This document shows, piece after piece, positions 55,128 to 64,000 of a stretch of 64,000 nucleotides of DNA. Position 1 is the first letter of the stretch; each line of letters starts with the position of its first letter. Position numbers and translations under genes: made by a program. Where the stretch lies: positions 930,001-994,000 of the forward strand of contig NZ_FNUS01000001.1 in assembly GCF_900108025.1 (NCBI RefSeq), read 5' to 3'. Source of the DNA: Halpernia humi (GTDB taxonomy: Bacteria > Bacteroidota > Bacteroidia > Flavobacteriales > Weeksellaceae). The notes under the pieces were generated by a model. That model saw only the letters and a program-made list of their open reading frames with translations, was not told where the DNA came from and searched no databases.

Positions 55128-56420
55128 TTATCGATTTATTTTAAAAGCATCAAGACCCAGGAAAATTGCTGTTTCTCCTAAAGCCTCTTCGATTCTTAAA
55201 AGTTGGTTGTATTTAGCCATACGATCTGAGCGTGAAGCGGAACCCGTTTTTATTTGTCCGCAATTCATTGCTACGGCTAAATCTGCGATGGTAGAATCTT
55301 CCGTTTCACCTGATCTGTGAGACATTACTGTCGTGTACTTATTATTCTGCGCCATTTGCACGGCTGCCATAGTTTCACTTAAAGTACCAATTTGGTTTAC
55401 TTTAATTAAGATAGAATTGGCAATTTCGTTTTTAATTCCTTTGGCTAAAATTTCAGTATTGGTTACAAATAAATCATCGCCCACAATTTGAACTGTTTTT
55501 CCTAGTCTTTCTGTTAAAAGTTTCCAACCTTCCCAATCGTTTTCATCCATACCATCTTCGATAGAAATAATTGGATATTTTGAGGCTAATTCTGCTAAAT
55601 AATCTACTTGCTCTTCACGAGTTCTTACAGCGCCATTTTCACCTTCAAATTTTCTATAATCATATTTTCCATCAACATAAAATTCTGAAGAAGCAGCATC
55701 TAAAGCAAACATTATGTCATCACCTGCTTTGTAGCCAGCGTTTGCAATTGCTTGTGTTAAAGTATCAAGTGCGTCTTCAGTGCCGTCAAAAGTTGGTGCA
55801 AAACCGCCTTCATCGCCAACTGCTGTAGAAAGCCCGCGTTTTTTCAAAATTGCTTTTAATTCGTGAAAAATCTCTGCTCCTTTTTGCAAAGCGTGAGAAA
55901 AAGAATCTGCTTTCACAGGCATTACCATAAATTCTTGAAACGCAATTGGTGCATCAGAATGCGAACCACCGTTAATAACGTTCATCATCGGAACTGGAAG
56001 CGTGTTTGCGTTAACACCACCGATATATTTATATAAAGGAATTTTTAAATCTAAAGCTGCTGCTTTTGCAACCGCCAAAGAAACGCCCAATATTGCATTT
56101 GCACCAAGGTTGGCTTTGTTTGGAGTTCCGTCTAGCTCTATCATTAATTGATCGATATAATTTTGCTCAAAAACTGAAATACCAATGATTTCCGGAGCAA
56201 TAACTTCTCTTACATTTTCTACGGCTTTCAAAACCCCTTTTCCACCAAATTCTTTTGCGTTATCGCGCAATTCTACAGCCTCATGCTCTCCCGTTGAAGC
56301 ACCGGAAGGAACTGCGGCCCTACCCATAGAGCCATTTTCTGTGTGAACATCTACTTCAATGGTAGGATTACCACGTGAATCTAAAATTTGTCTGGCTTCA
56401 ATGTAAGAAATGTAACTCAT
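55128..56420 (-). CDS. eno: Enolase
   Basis: 430 residues. Converts 2-phosphoglycerate to phosphoenolpyruvate. Motifs: [63 protein letters not shown] (catalytic Glu), [38 protein letters not shown] (catalytic Lys) and [16 protein letters not shown]. All metal and catalytic residues are present. A TAAATTTG -7 element lies 42 bases upstream. Confidence 0.98.
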   Translation of the reverse strand: MSYISYIEARQILDSRGNPTIEVDVHTENGSMGRAAVPSGASTGEHEAVELRDNAKEFGGKGVLKAVENVREVIAPEIIGISVFEQNYIDQLMIELDGTPNKANLGANAILGVSLAVAKAAALDLKIPLYKYIGGVNANTLPVPMMNVINGGSHSDAPIAFQEFMVMPVKADSFSHALQKGAEIFHELKAILKKRGLSTAVGDEGGFAPTFDGTEDALDTLTQAIANAGYKAGDDIMFALDAASSEFYVDGKYDYRKFEGENGAVRTREEQVDYLAELASKYPIISIEDGMDENDWEGWKLLTERLGKTVQIVGDDLFVTNTEILAKGIKNEIANSILIKVNQIGTLSETMAAVQMAQNNKYTTVMSHRSGETEDSTIADLAVAMNCGQIKTGSASRSDRMAKYNQLLRIEEALGETAIFLGLDAFKINR

Positions 56421-56461
56421 CGTTTTATATTGTTTTAATTTTGTTGATTATAAAGTGATAG

Positions 56462-56469
56462 CAAATTTA
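56462..56469 (-). promoter_or_regulatory. -7 element of eno
   Basis: TAAATTTG on the minus strand, 41 bases before ATG 56420, with no good -33. Confidence 0.45.
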
Positions 56470-56560
56470 CGGAATATTTGGGGAAAATAAAAAAGTTGAT
56501 TTTTTGATAAAATTTAGAAAAAATATCTCCGGAATTCTTGTTATTTAAGATGTTTAAAAC

Positions 56561-57391
56561 TTAATTTTTCAGTAAGTCTATTTCTAAAATATTATTGTCT
56601 TTTGCGATTTCTTCTTCGGACATCTTTTCCACTTCTTTTCGGAACTTTGCTTGGCTTACCAATTTTCCACTTTCATCTTTGTAATCTGGGATATCGACGG
56701 CTAAATTTCCAGCAGGATTTTGGCGGTAATTTTGATAAATTTTTACATATTGTGGATAAGAAATTTTTACGTCTTGATTTCCATTTTTCAGTTTAGGATA
56801 AGTGAAATTTTCTTGTCCTTTTCTGATTGCTTTTAACTCAAAAATATGGTATTTTTCAGAATCTTCAATTTTAAGAATCAATCCTGGAAGGTTAGAAAAT
56901 TTATAAGGCCCGTCTTGTATCGGGATTTCTTTTGTAAACCAAGCTACCCATTTTCTTCCAGCAAAATAAGTTGTCGCTTTCTGAACTTTGTAGCCTAAAA
57001 TTGTCTCAAACTCATTTTTTAATTGCCATTTTAAATCAATTTCTTGGCTTACATCATATTTATCTCGTAGAACTTGCGTTATAAATTCAATGTTTTTAGA
57101 ATTTATATGTTTTATCACACGATTGCTATTCATTTTCTTTTGCGGTGGCGGTGGCGGAGCAATTCCCACGGCTTTTTGTGATTCAGCGAGATTAATAGAA
57201 TCCATTTGAAATTTTTCTAAAGAATAAAATTCAGATTTATCTTTATTAATATTAAGAACCATCATTTCAGTTTTAATATTTTGCTTGTTCGTAGAATCTG
57301 GGATTGACTTGTATTCGTATAAAAACACTTTGTTTTGGCAAAAAATCACATTTGAAATTAAAACAAAAAGTAAAATTTGAAGCTTTTTCAT
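56561..57391 (-). CDS. GLPGLI family exported protein
   Basis: 276 residues with signal peptide MKKLQILLFVLISNVIFCQ. The family motif reads FSNLPGLILKI (about 179-189), a variant of GLPGLI. A proline run GIAPPPPPQKK interrupts the sequence at about 77-87, and QKATTYFAGRKWVAWFTKEIPIQDGPYKF precedes the motif as in relatives. Function unknown; members are common in Bacteroidota and often near TonB-dependent receptors. No such receptor is adjacent here. Confidence 0.85.
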   Translation of the reverse strand: MKKLQILLFVLISNVIFCQNKVFLYEYKSIPDSTNKQNIKTEMMVLNINKDKSEFYSLEKFQMDSINLAESQKAVGIAPPPPPQKKMNSNRVIKHINSKNIEFITQVLRDKYDVSQEIDLKWQLKNEFETILGYKVQKATTYFAGRKWVAWFTKEIPIQDGPYKFSNLPGLILKIEDSEKYHIFELKAIRKGQENFTYPKLKNGNQDVKISYPQYVKIYQNYRQNPAGNLAVDIPDYKDESGKLVSQAKFRKEVEKMSEEEIAKDNNILEIDLLKN

Positions 57392-57469
57392 CTTTAAATT
57401 AATAATATTTGCTAAAAGTAGTAATTCCCCAAATTAAAATATCTTAACTTTATCATAAATTAAATTGTT

Positions 57470-57829
57470 ATGAAAAAATCTGTTTTTATTGCCGCAATTC
57501 TTGGCTTAAGTTTAATGGCTTGCAAAAAAGAAAACAAAACCAACGCAGAAAATGATGCTCCAAATTTAAATTCATTAAAAATGGATGAAAATAAAAGTTA
57601 TACTTATCTCGCAACCAATAGCGACCGAGCAAATCTTAGTTTTCAAAACGACGGGGACAATCATACAATCACCATTAAAGCCAATAATATGAAGTATGTT
57701 TTGGACAAAAAGGATGCTGATTCTGCCTCGATGGTTTTCGAAAGAAACGGTGTTTCTGCAAAATTGACGAAAGATTCTTTGAATATTATGCAGGGTGACA
57801 AAGTGATTCCGCTGGTAAGAACAAATTAA
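57470..57829 (+). CDS. Small lipoprotein, possibly MliC-like
   Basis: 119 residues with a lipoprotein signal (MKKSVFIAAILGLSLMAC, Cys18) and a Lys/Asn-rich linker. The remaining ~80 residues (YTYLATNSDRANLSFQNDGDNHTITIKANNMKYVL and SASMVFERNGVSAKLTKDSLNIMQGDKVIPL) are beta-rich and resemble in rhythm the MliC-type lysozyme inhibitor fold, but the usual Cys pair is not present and the resemblance is weak. Located between a GLPGLI gene (divergent) and a convergent serine hydrolase gene. Confidence 0.6.
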   Translation: MKKSVFIAAILGLSLMACKKENKTNAENDAPNLNSLKMDENKSYTYLATNSDRANLSFQNDGDNHTITIKANNMKYVLDKKDADSASMVFERNGVSAKLTKDSLNIMQGDKVIPLVRTN

Positions 57830-57848
57830 AATATAGTTTATTAACGCT

Positions 57849-58850
57849 TCATTTCATAATTTCTCGCCACATTTCGCGGTGAAATTTTATGGGAACTGCA
57901 TTTGCATCTGGTGCTTCCCCAAACCGAACGATAATTAAATTTTCACTCGGAACGACATCCAAAAACTGCCCGTTTTTTCCCAAAGCGGCACATAAATCTT
58001 TTGGGGCAAAAGGATCTAAAGATTGTTTAAAACTCTGTGTAAGCCCAGGAAATGTGATGGAAGATTTGCCGTTTAACCACCAAAGATAGCCGTAAGATGG
58101 ATTAATATTTTGGGAAGATTGCAGCATTTTTGTAAAATAATCGTCCCAATTAAAAATAAATTTGCCTTCAAATTTGCCTTTTTCTAAAATTAGTTTTCCA
58201 AAGTTTAAAAAACTTTTTGCATTGCTGAAATAGATATTTGCACCTTTATAATTCACCCATTTCCCATACATTTTTATTTTATTCCCGAGTTCTTGTTGGG
58301 TGAATTCATCTAAAGATTTATTGGTCGCTTTTTCTAAAATTTTGTGCAAAAGATAGTAAGCATCAGAATTGTAAAACCAAACTTTTCCTGGTTCGTCTTT
58401 ATATTTTAAACAATTGGCAGCGTTGCAATTTTTATCAGAAATATAATCTAAGCCCGAATCCATAGACAAAAGATGGATGATTTTGATTTTGTTTTCCTGC
58501 GTTTCAGGCATCGCACTCCAATGTTGTCCCAAATATTTTGAAACGGGATCTTGCACATTTAAAAACCCTTTTTGCTGCGCAATTCCAAGTAAAACCGCAC
58601 ACAGAGATTTACTTGCTGAAGCCCAATACCAAGGCGAATACTCATCAAAATCTTTTCGTTTGCTAATGGTTTTTCCAAAATATTTTTCATTAATTATTTT
58701 GCCATTTTGATAAATGATGAACGCGCGAGAGTTATGATTGTCTAAAACAGTGTTTAATTCTGAAATTTTTTCTGGTGTAAAATGAATATTTTGCGCTGAA
58801 CTTATACGAAAGAATATCAAAAAAAATAAGAGTGAATTTAAAACCCGCAT
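57849..58850 (-). CDS. Exported serine hydrolase, class C beta-lactamase-like
   Basis: 333 residues with signal peptide MRVLNSLLFFLIFFRISSAQ. SxxK motif WASASKSL (Ser78, Lys81) and Tyr motif FYNSDAYYLL (Tyr160, where the usual third residue Asn is Ser). A KTG-like motif is not clear. This fits the class C beta-lactamase/esterase/peptidase group, whose members are often esterases or D-aminopeptidases rather than antibiotic-resistance enzymes. No resistance role is implied. Convergent with the lipoprotein gene, 19 bases apart. Confidence 0.8.
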   Translation of the reverse strand: MRVLNSLLFFLIFFRISSAQNIHFTPEKISELNTVLDNHNSRAFIIYQNGKIINEKYFGKTISKRKDFDEYSPWYWASASKSLCAVLLGIAQQKGFLNVQDPVSKYLGQHWSAMPETQENKIKIIHLLSMDSGLDYISDKNCNAANCLKYKDEPGKVWFYNSDAYYLLHKILEKATNKSLDEFTQQELGNKIKMYGKWVNYKGANIYFSNAKSFLNFGKLILEKGKFEGKFIFNWDDYFTKMLQSSQNINPSYGYLWWLNGKSSITFPGLTQSFKQSLDPFAPKDLCAALGKNGQFLDVVPSENLIIVRFGEAPDANAVPIKFHREMWREIMK

Positions 58851-59032
58851 AATAGTTTTATTTAATTTAAAAATAAGATAATTTATAACCAGAAAAGTTA
58901 AATCAAGAAATTGAAACTAACTTCCACGAAAATAAATTAAATATTTCAGATAAAATATTTTAAATTTCTAACAATTCATCAATATAATTAATAATTCCTA
59001 ACTTTTTTATTTAATTATTTACTAAATTTGGA

Positions 59033-59040
59033 ATTAAATG
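59033..59040 (+). promoter_or_regulatory. -7 element upstream of the histidine kinase gene
   Basis: TAAATTTG, about 107 bases before ATG 59147; no -33 TTTG at the usual spacing. The rest of the 58851-59146 spacer is AT-rich, with a gatattagtttccacc / gaaactaacttccacg pair of similar segments. Confidence 0.35.
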
Positions 59041-59146
59041 GATATTAGTTTCCACCTAAAAACTACAAATTTCTAAATTCTAAATATTTCAACAAGGAAG
59101 ATTAAAAAGGAAAAAGATAATTTGTAACCTGTTTACCGCACAAACA

Positions 59147-61207
59147 ATGCTATTTATGGATGCTACAAAAGATAAATTTCTTGATGATTTAAAGCGTAAA
59201 AATGCGCAATTAGAAAATCTCTTAAAGGAATGCACAGCACAATTACTTGAAAAAAACCGGGAACTTGAAATTGAAACTTCTTTAGAAAAAGTGCGCTCTG
59301 TAGCACTTGAACTAAAGAAATCTGATGAATTATTAGATGTTGTAGAAGTGCTTTACCATCAATTATTTTTACTGGGTTTTACTAATATTAGAAATTCTAT
59401 AATAGACATTCATACCGATGAAATTGGCGGTTTTTTAGATTATGATTATTCCCCAGAAATGGGCAAAACACTTACCCGAATGAACTATAACGACCATCCT
59501 GTCCTTAAAAAACAAGTAGAGCAAATAAATGCCTCGAAAGATGGTTTTTTTGAAATTATTCTTGAAGGTGAAGACCTCCAAGAATTAAAAGAATTGCGCA
59601 TAAAAAACGGCGAAGAAGAAGACCCAAGATTGAACGAAATAAAGCAACTTACCTATAATTTATACTCTTTTGGCGAAGGTGAGATTGGCATTTCAAGTTT
59701 TGGTGTTTTAGAAGAAAAACAAAAAATTCTTCTAAAAAGATTTAGAAACGTATTTTCATTTGCCTACAAAAGATACAGTGAATTGAAAGATTCAGAAACG
59801 CGGTTTAGAGAAGCGCAAATTGAAGCGGCATTAGAAAAGGTGCGTTCCAAATCTATGGCTATGCAAAAATCCGAGGAATTTGCAGAAACATCAATGGTCG
59901 TTTTCACGCAACTTTTACATCTTGGTATAAAACCAACTCGCCTATTTATCGGTATTTTTAAAGATGGTAAAAGTGAAGTTGAAGCCTGGGCAACCAATGA
60001 AAATGCTACAAAAATTGGCCGGAAATTTACATTGAACACCAAAGAAAATGAAACTGTACAAAAAATGTATGATGGCTGGAAAGAAGAAAAAATATCCATC
60101 AACATTAATATGCAAGGGCAAGAATTGCAAAATTATTTTAATTATATATCTGGTAAAATTAATATTCCACTTAAAAGTGGACTCTCTCAAACGCGTCGCA
60201 TTCAAACCATTGCTTATTTCAGCCAAGGCGTAATTGGCATGGCTTCAACAGAAGAGCAGCCAGAAGAAAGCATAGAATTATTAGAACGATTTGCAGCGGT
60301 TTTTAATTTAACTTACACTCGATTTAATGATTTAAAAATTTCTGAAGCCCAATCTTTAAAAGCCCAAAAAGATTTAGTAAAAATAAAACAAGCCAGAAAA
60401 CAAGCCGAAGAATCGCTTTTAGAATTACAATCTACGCAAAAGCAACTAATACAATCTGAAAAAATGGCAAGTTTGGGCGAATTAACGGCGGGAATTGCGC
60501 ACGAAATTCAAAACCCTTTAAACTTTGTGAATAATTTTTCGGAAATCAGTGTAGAATTATTAGAAGAAATGCGAGAAGAAATAGATGCAGGCAATTTCGA
60601 AGATGCGAAAGAATTGGCGCAAGATATTATCTCAAATCTAGAAAAAATCACACACCACGGAAAGCGTGCCGATGGGATCGTGAAAGGAATGCTGCAACAT
60701 TCCAGAAGTAGTTCTGGCATAAAAGAAGCCACAGATTTGAACACCATTTGTGATGAATATCTGCGGCTTTCTTACCACGGCTTGCGCGCAAAAGACAAAT
60801 CTTTCAACGCTATTTTAAATACTGATTTTGATGACACTATTGGCAAAGTAAATCTAATTCCACAGGACTTTGGAAGGGTGATTTTAAATTTATTAACCAA
60901 TGCATTTTATGCCGTAAATGAAAGAAAACACTTAAATGAAGAAAATTATAAACCCACAGTTTCTATTGCAACCAAGAAAGAAAAAGATGAAATTATTATC
61001 CGCATTAGCGATAATGGAAACGGAATTCCGGAGGAAATAAAAGCAAAAATCTTCCAACCATTTTTTACTACCAAACCTACTGGAAAAGGAACTGGTTTGG
61101 GACTATCAATGAGTTACGATATCATAAAAAAAGGACATAATGGCGAACTTAAAGTAGAATCTAAAGAAAATGAAGGGACTATTTTTACGATATTATTACC
61201 TGTTTAA
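59147..61207 (+). CDS. Soluble sensor histidine kinase with two repeated sensory modules
   Basis: 686 residues, no signal peptide or membrane segment. An N-terminal coiled coil (about 5-45) leads to two homologous sensory units, about 45-215 ([21 protein letters not shown] start) and 229-395 ([21 protein letters not shown] start), each GAF-like in layout. A second coiled coil (about 400-440) precedes the kinase: H-box [13 protein letters not shown] (His452), N-box [10 protein letters not shown] (Asn585), G1 DNGNGIPEE (622-630) and [19 protein letters not shown]. All autophosphorylation and ATP-binding motifs are present. No response regulator is adjacent in the window. It is followed 46 bases later by a propeller sensor gene. 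The Met at 59156 is an alternative start. Confidence 0.88.
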   Translation: MLFMDATKDKFLDDLKRKNAQLENLLKECTAQLLEKNRELEIETSLEKVRSVALELKKSDELLDVVEVLYHQLFLLGFTNIRNSIIDIHTDEIGGFLDYDYSPEMGKTLTRMNYNDHPVLKKQVEQINASKDGFFEIILEGEDLQELKELRIKNGEEEDPRLNEIKQLTYNLYSFGEGEIGISSFGVLEEKQKILLKRFRNVFSFAYKRYSELKDSETRFREAQIEAALEKVRSKSMAMQKSEEFAETSMVVFTQLLHLGIKPTRLFIGIFKDGKSEVEAWATNENATKIGRKFTLNTKENETVQKMYDGWKEEKISININMQGQELQNYFNYISGKINIPLKSGLSQTRRIQTIAYFSQGVIGMASTEEQPEESIELLERFAAVFNLTYTRFNDLKISEAQSLKAQKDLVKIKQARKQAEESLLELQSTQKQLIQSEKMASLGELTAGIAHEIQNPLNFVNNFSEISVELLEEMREEIDAGNFEDAKELAQDIISNLEKITHHGKRADGIVKGMLQHSRSSSGIKEATDLNTICDEYLRLSYHGLRAKDKSFNAILNTDFDDTIGKVNLIPQDFGRVILNLLTNAFYAVNERKHLNEENYKPTVSIATKKEKDEIIIRISDNGNGIPEEIKAKIFQPFFTTKPTGKGTGLGLSMSYDIIKKGHNGELKVESKENEGTIFTILLPV

Positions 61208-61253
61208 TTATTATTTAATTTAAAATAAAAAAATTAAAGAAGACCAACATTAA

Positions 61254-64000
61254 ATGATTAAAAAAATTATTTTAAAATCTTTTATTTATATCTGTATTCT
61301 TTTGCAGGTAATGGTTTCTTGTAATAGCGACAATTCTCAAAATCCATCCAATAAAACAACTACGGCTGATGCTTTTGCGCCACCAACTATTGTAGAAGCA
61401 AAAAAATTCAACGTTAATCTAGTAGATAAATTTCAAGCACCAGAAATTTCGAAATTATCTCAAAAACCTCCAGCAACTGAAATTCCTGCTGGGTATTTTG
61501 CTAATATGCAATATTTCAACACAGAAGAAGGACTCGCTCTAGGGACTTTACTTTCGGGTTTTAAAGACAAAACGGGCAATCTTTGGTTCGGAACTTCAGG
61601 CAATGGCGTAAGCAAATATGATGGGAAGACTTTCACTAATTTTAATTCAAATTACGGATTAATTCACAATCAAATTACTTGCATCACGCAAGACAGCAAA
61701 GGAAATATTTGGTTTGGGACAGAAGGCGGCGTCAGCAAATATGATGGCATAAGTTTCGAAAATTTTACGACAGAGCAAGGGCTTCCTTCTAATGCTATCA
61801 ACAAAATCGTTGAAGATAAAAATGGAAATATTTGGATCGCAACTTCAATTGGTTTGAGTGAATATTCGCCACCAAAAAAAGGAGAAAAATCGCATCAAAA
61901 AACATTCAGAAATTTCACAGAAAAAGATGGTTCCATTGACGAAAACATATACGATCTGATTTTAGATAATGACGGATTTTTATGGTTTTGCGGTTCAAAC
62001 AGCATCAAAAAATTAGCATTTAATGCAAATAACAAAATTACTTTTACAGATAAAACCCAATTTTTTGATTTAAAAAATAAAGAAATTACCAGTCTCTCTT
62101 TAGATAAAAATGGAAATATTTGGGCAGCAGCAAATGGTATTATAAGTAAATATATGCCTGCAAAAAATGGCATTTCTGAATCACATCAACTTTATACGAC
62201 ACGAGATGGACTTCTAAATACGCAATATATTAGCAGTTTCTGCGACAGTGAAGGAAAACTATGGTTCGGTTCTAAAGAAGGTGTTTTAAAATATGACGAA
62301 AAAACGAAGCTATTTCAAGAATTTACAGTTGCAGAAGGCTCGCCTGATAATGATGTAAGAAGCATCACAGAAGATAATTCTGGCAGTATTTGGTTTGGGA
62401 CTTACGGGGGTGGACTTTGCAGATATGATGGCGAAAGTGTGATAAGTTACAGTAATAAACAAGGTCTTCCAGGAAAAGCAGTCTATGCTTCTGCGCAAGA
62501 TAGTAAGGGCAATTTATGGTTCGCGCCCTCAGACGCAGGAATTGTAAAATTTGATATTAATACCTCTTCGAAACAACAAAAAATATTTACAAATTATACA
62601 ACTAAACAAGGCCTAAAAAAAGGAGATATTTATGCAGCACTCGCAGATAATAGTGGAAATGTTTGGTTTGGTGGATATAATGGTATTTTTAAAATTAATG
62701 AAAACAATATTACTAATTACAGCACGAATCAAGGATTATCAAGCCAAAACATCAATTCTATAAACAAAGACAAAGCAGGAAATTTATGGATTGGTACTTA
62801 TGATGCTGGTGTGAGTAAATTTAATGGTAAAGCTTTCACCAATTTTTCCACAAATGAGGGATTGGTTCATAAAACCGTTTGGAGTATTTTAGAAGATAGT
62901 GATGGAATTATTTGGATTGCAACAAGAGGTGGCCTAAGCAGATACGACCCAAAATTTAAAAATAAAGACGGAAGCGAAGGTTCTTTTATGAATTTTAAAA
63001 AAGAACAAGGACTTCCAGACAATAAACTTTCTACAGTGATGCAAGACCGCTTCGGCAATATTGTAATCGGAACTTGGGGTGGTGGTTTATCTGTAATTAA
63101 AAAAGAAAGGGCTAAAAAACTATTTTTACCAAGCAATTCAAAATCAAAAGAACCCATTTTCGAAAATTTTTCTTCGTCTAATGGCTTACCAAATGATATT
63201 ATTTATGGCATTATAGAAGATAAACTCGGCAATCTTGTTGTTGGAACGAGTGAAGGCTTCACCGTTTTTAAAAACGGAATAAAAAACGGTTTTAAAACGA
63301 TTAAAAATAACGATTTCGAGAATTTCAATACCAAAACAGGCTATCCAATAAAAGACATAAGCAATAACCACAGTATGTTTTGCGATGAAAAAGGGATAAT
63401 TTGGGCAGGAACTGGCGACAAATTAGTAAGATTTGATTATTCAAAAGTGCATCAAAATAAAAAACCAATTCATGTAGAAATTCAGCAAATTACTATTAAT
63501 AATGAAAAAATAAGTTGGCGAAGTCTTCATCATCAAAATGCGAATTCTATCTCAAAAAGCGATTTTCCAAATCCAGTTTCCACTTCCATAACCGATGAAT
63601 TGCTTGTTTTTGGTAGAAAACTTTCTAAAACCGAGAAAGATTCACTTGCACAAAAATTTAAAGATATAAAATTTGATAGCGTTTCGGCATTTAATAATTT
63701 GCCAGAAAATTTATCATTACCTTATAAAAACAACAATATTAGTTTTGATTTTAACGGCATCGTCACTACAAGACCTTCGCTTGTAAACTATCAATATAAA
63801 TTAGAAGGTTATGATAAAGAATGGTCTCCGGCAACACATAAAACCACCGCAAATTTTGGAAATATAAAAGAAGGAAATTACACCTTTCTTGTAAAAGCAC
63901 AGAATGGCACAAATTCTTGGAGCAAACCCACAGCTTTTCATTTTACAATAAGACCTCCATTACAACGAACTTGGGGCGCCTATTTTATTTATTTTTTATT
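61254..64000 (+). CDS. Two-component regulator propeller/Y_Y_Y sensor, 3'-truncated
   Basis: At least 915 codons open to the window end. N-terminus MIKKIILKSFIYICIL with a lipobox-like VMVSC (Cys23), so probably a periplasmic lipoprotein or a membrane-anchored sensor. About residues 108-720 hold 14 blade motifs of the GNLWFGT type (for example GNLWFGTSGNG, GNIWFGTEGG, GSIWFGTYGGG, GNLWIGTYDAG and GIIWAGTGD), enough for two seven-bladed propellers. A Y_Y_Y domain follows (about 810-905, VNYQYKLEGYDKEWSPA, EGNYTFLVKAQNG) and then the start of a membrane segment (WGAYFIYFL), so a kinase domain may follow outside. The frame is open through the entire stretch. It lies just after the soluble histidine kinase gene. 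Confidence 0.85.
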   Translation, partial: MIKKIILKSFIYICILLQVMVSCNSDNSQNPSNKTTTADAFAPPTIVEAKKFNVNLVDKFQAPEISKLSQKPPATEIPAGYFANMQYFNTEEGLALGTLLSGFKDKTGNLWFGTSGNGVSKYDGKTFTNFNSNYGLIHNQITCITQDSKGNIWFGTEGGVSKYDGISFENFTTEQGLPSNAINKIVEDKNGNIWIATSIGLSEYSPPKKGEKSHQKTFRNFTEKDGSIDENIYDLILDNDGFLWFCGSNSIKKLAFNANNKITFTDKTQFFDLKNKEITSLSLDKNGNIWAAANGIISKYMPAKNGISESHQLYTTRDGLLNTQYISSFCDSEGKLWFGSKEGVLKYDEKTKLFQEFTVAEGSPDNDVRSITEDNSGSIWFGTYGGGLCRYDGESVISYSNKQGLPGKAVYASAQDSKGNLWFAPSDAGIVKFDINTSSKQQKIFTNYTTKQGLKKGDIYAALADNSGNVWFGGYNGIFKINENNITNYSTNQGLSSQNINSINKDKAGNLWIGTYDAGVSKFNGKAFTNFSTNEGLVHKTVWSILEDSDGIIWIATRGGLSRYDPKFKNKDGSEGSFMNFKKEQGLPDNKLSTVMQDRFGNIVIGTWGGGLSVIKKERAKKLFLPSNSKSKEPIFENFSSSNGLPNDIIYGIIEDKLGNLVVGTSEGFTVFKNGIKNGFKTIKNNDFENFNTKTGYPIKDISNNHSMFCDEKGIIWAGTGDKLVRFDYSKVHQNKKPIHVEIQQITINNEKISWRSLHHQNANSISKSDFPNPVSTSITDELLVFGRKLSKTEKDSLAQKFKDIKFDSVSAFNNLPENLSLPYKNNNISFDFNGIVTTRPSLVNYQYKLEGYDKEWSPATHKTTANFGNIKEGNYTFLVKAQNGTNSWSKPTAFHFTIRPPLQRTWGAYFIYFL

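Noticed and set aside
57849-58850. Antibiotic-resistance beta-lactamase
   Set aside because: Only SxxK and a Tyr motif are visible, the KTG-like motif is missing, and most members of this group are esterases or peptidases.

Overview
The window is a 64 kb, AT-rich piece of a Bacteroidota chromosome, most likely class Flavobacteriia and family Weeksellaceae (Chryseobacterium/Kaistella-like). This rests on type IX secretion (T9SS type B, CHU_C) C-terminal sorting domains, GLPGLI, DUF6702, DUF3667 and DUF6759-like families, an OmpA with thrombospondin type-3 repeats, a fused IcmF-type mutase, TAnnTTTG promoter -7 elements and the general lack of Shine-Dalgarno sequences. Genus level is inference. 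No tRNA, rRNA, prophage, insertion sequence or CRISPR array was recognised. Most genes are core or lineage-typical.

Layout. 1-18 kb: the 3' part of accA, tsf, two large secreted T9SS proteins with different heads on a shared stalk, a small regulatory-domain protein, an aminoacyl-phosphatidylglycerol module (MprF-like synthase/flippase plus a VirJ/AcvB-like hydrolase), trmB, two DUF6759-like secreted paralogues, a secreted papain-like protein and the rplM-rpsI-rpsB cluster. tsf, normally next to rpsB, lies about 14 kb away in opposite orientation; one inversion would restore the canonical order. 18-21 kb: two repeat-rich intergenic islands flank a DUF3667 membrane protein. 20.8-31.8 kb: sucC, a small acetyltransferase, a lipid/glycan pair (LpxH-like phosphoesterase and glycosyltransferase), yebC, an OmpA porin, smpB, an ABC-F ATPase with one degenerate ATP site, recJ, nadD and a DUF3817 protein. 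31.9-41 kb: an SDR/DUF2867 protein, a divergent DUF6702 / HupE-UreJ / M1 peptidase locus, a TonB-dependent receptor and a TPR protein.

41-57 kb is metabolic: a fused cobalamin-dependent acyl-CoA mutase (IcmF type), a coupled acetyltransferase-racemase pair, a citrulline hydrolase (CtlX), cutC, a methionine operon (metY-metX-hom) under a complete SAM-I riboswitch with terminator and promoter, a second arginine-hydrolase-family enzyme, gltA and eno. Citrulline/arginine hydrolases next to an ornithine/alanine-type racemase suggest an arginine-citrulline-ornithine branch. 57-64 kb: a GLPGLI protein, a small lipoprotein, a serine hydrolase, a soluble histidine kinase and the first 915 codons of a lipoprotein-like two-component sensor with 14 propeller blade motifs and a Y_Y_Y domain, cut by the window end.

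Regulation: several promoters match the Bacteroidota pattern TTTG-N19-TAnnTTTG (trmB; methionine riboswitch operon) and some -7 elements lie so close to the start codon that the mRNA may be leaderless (recJ, DUF6702 gene, the 9.8 kb gene). The strongest candidates for something not yet described are the inversion that split rpsB from tsf, a compact structured non-coding element at 52.3 kb, the unusual Tyr/Gln substrate pocket of the mutase, and the racemase/acetyltransferase/citrulline module.
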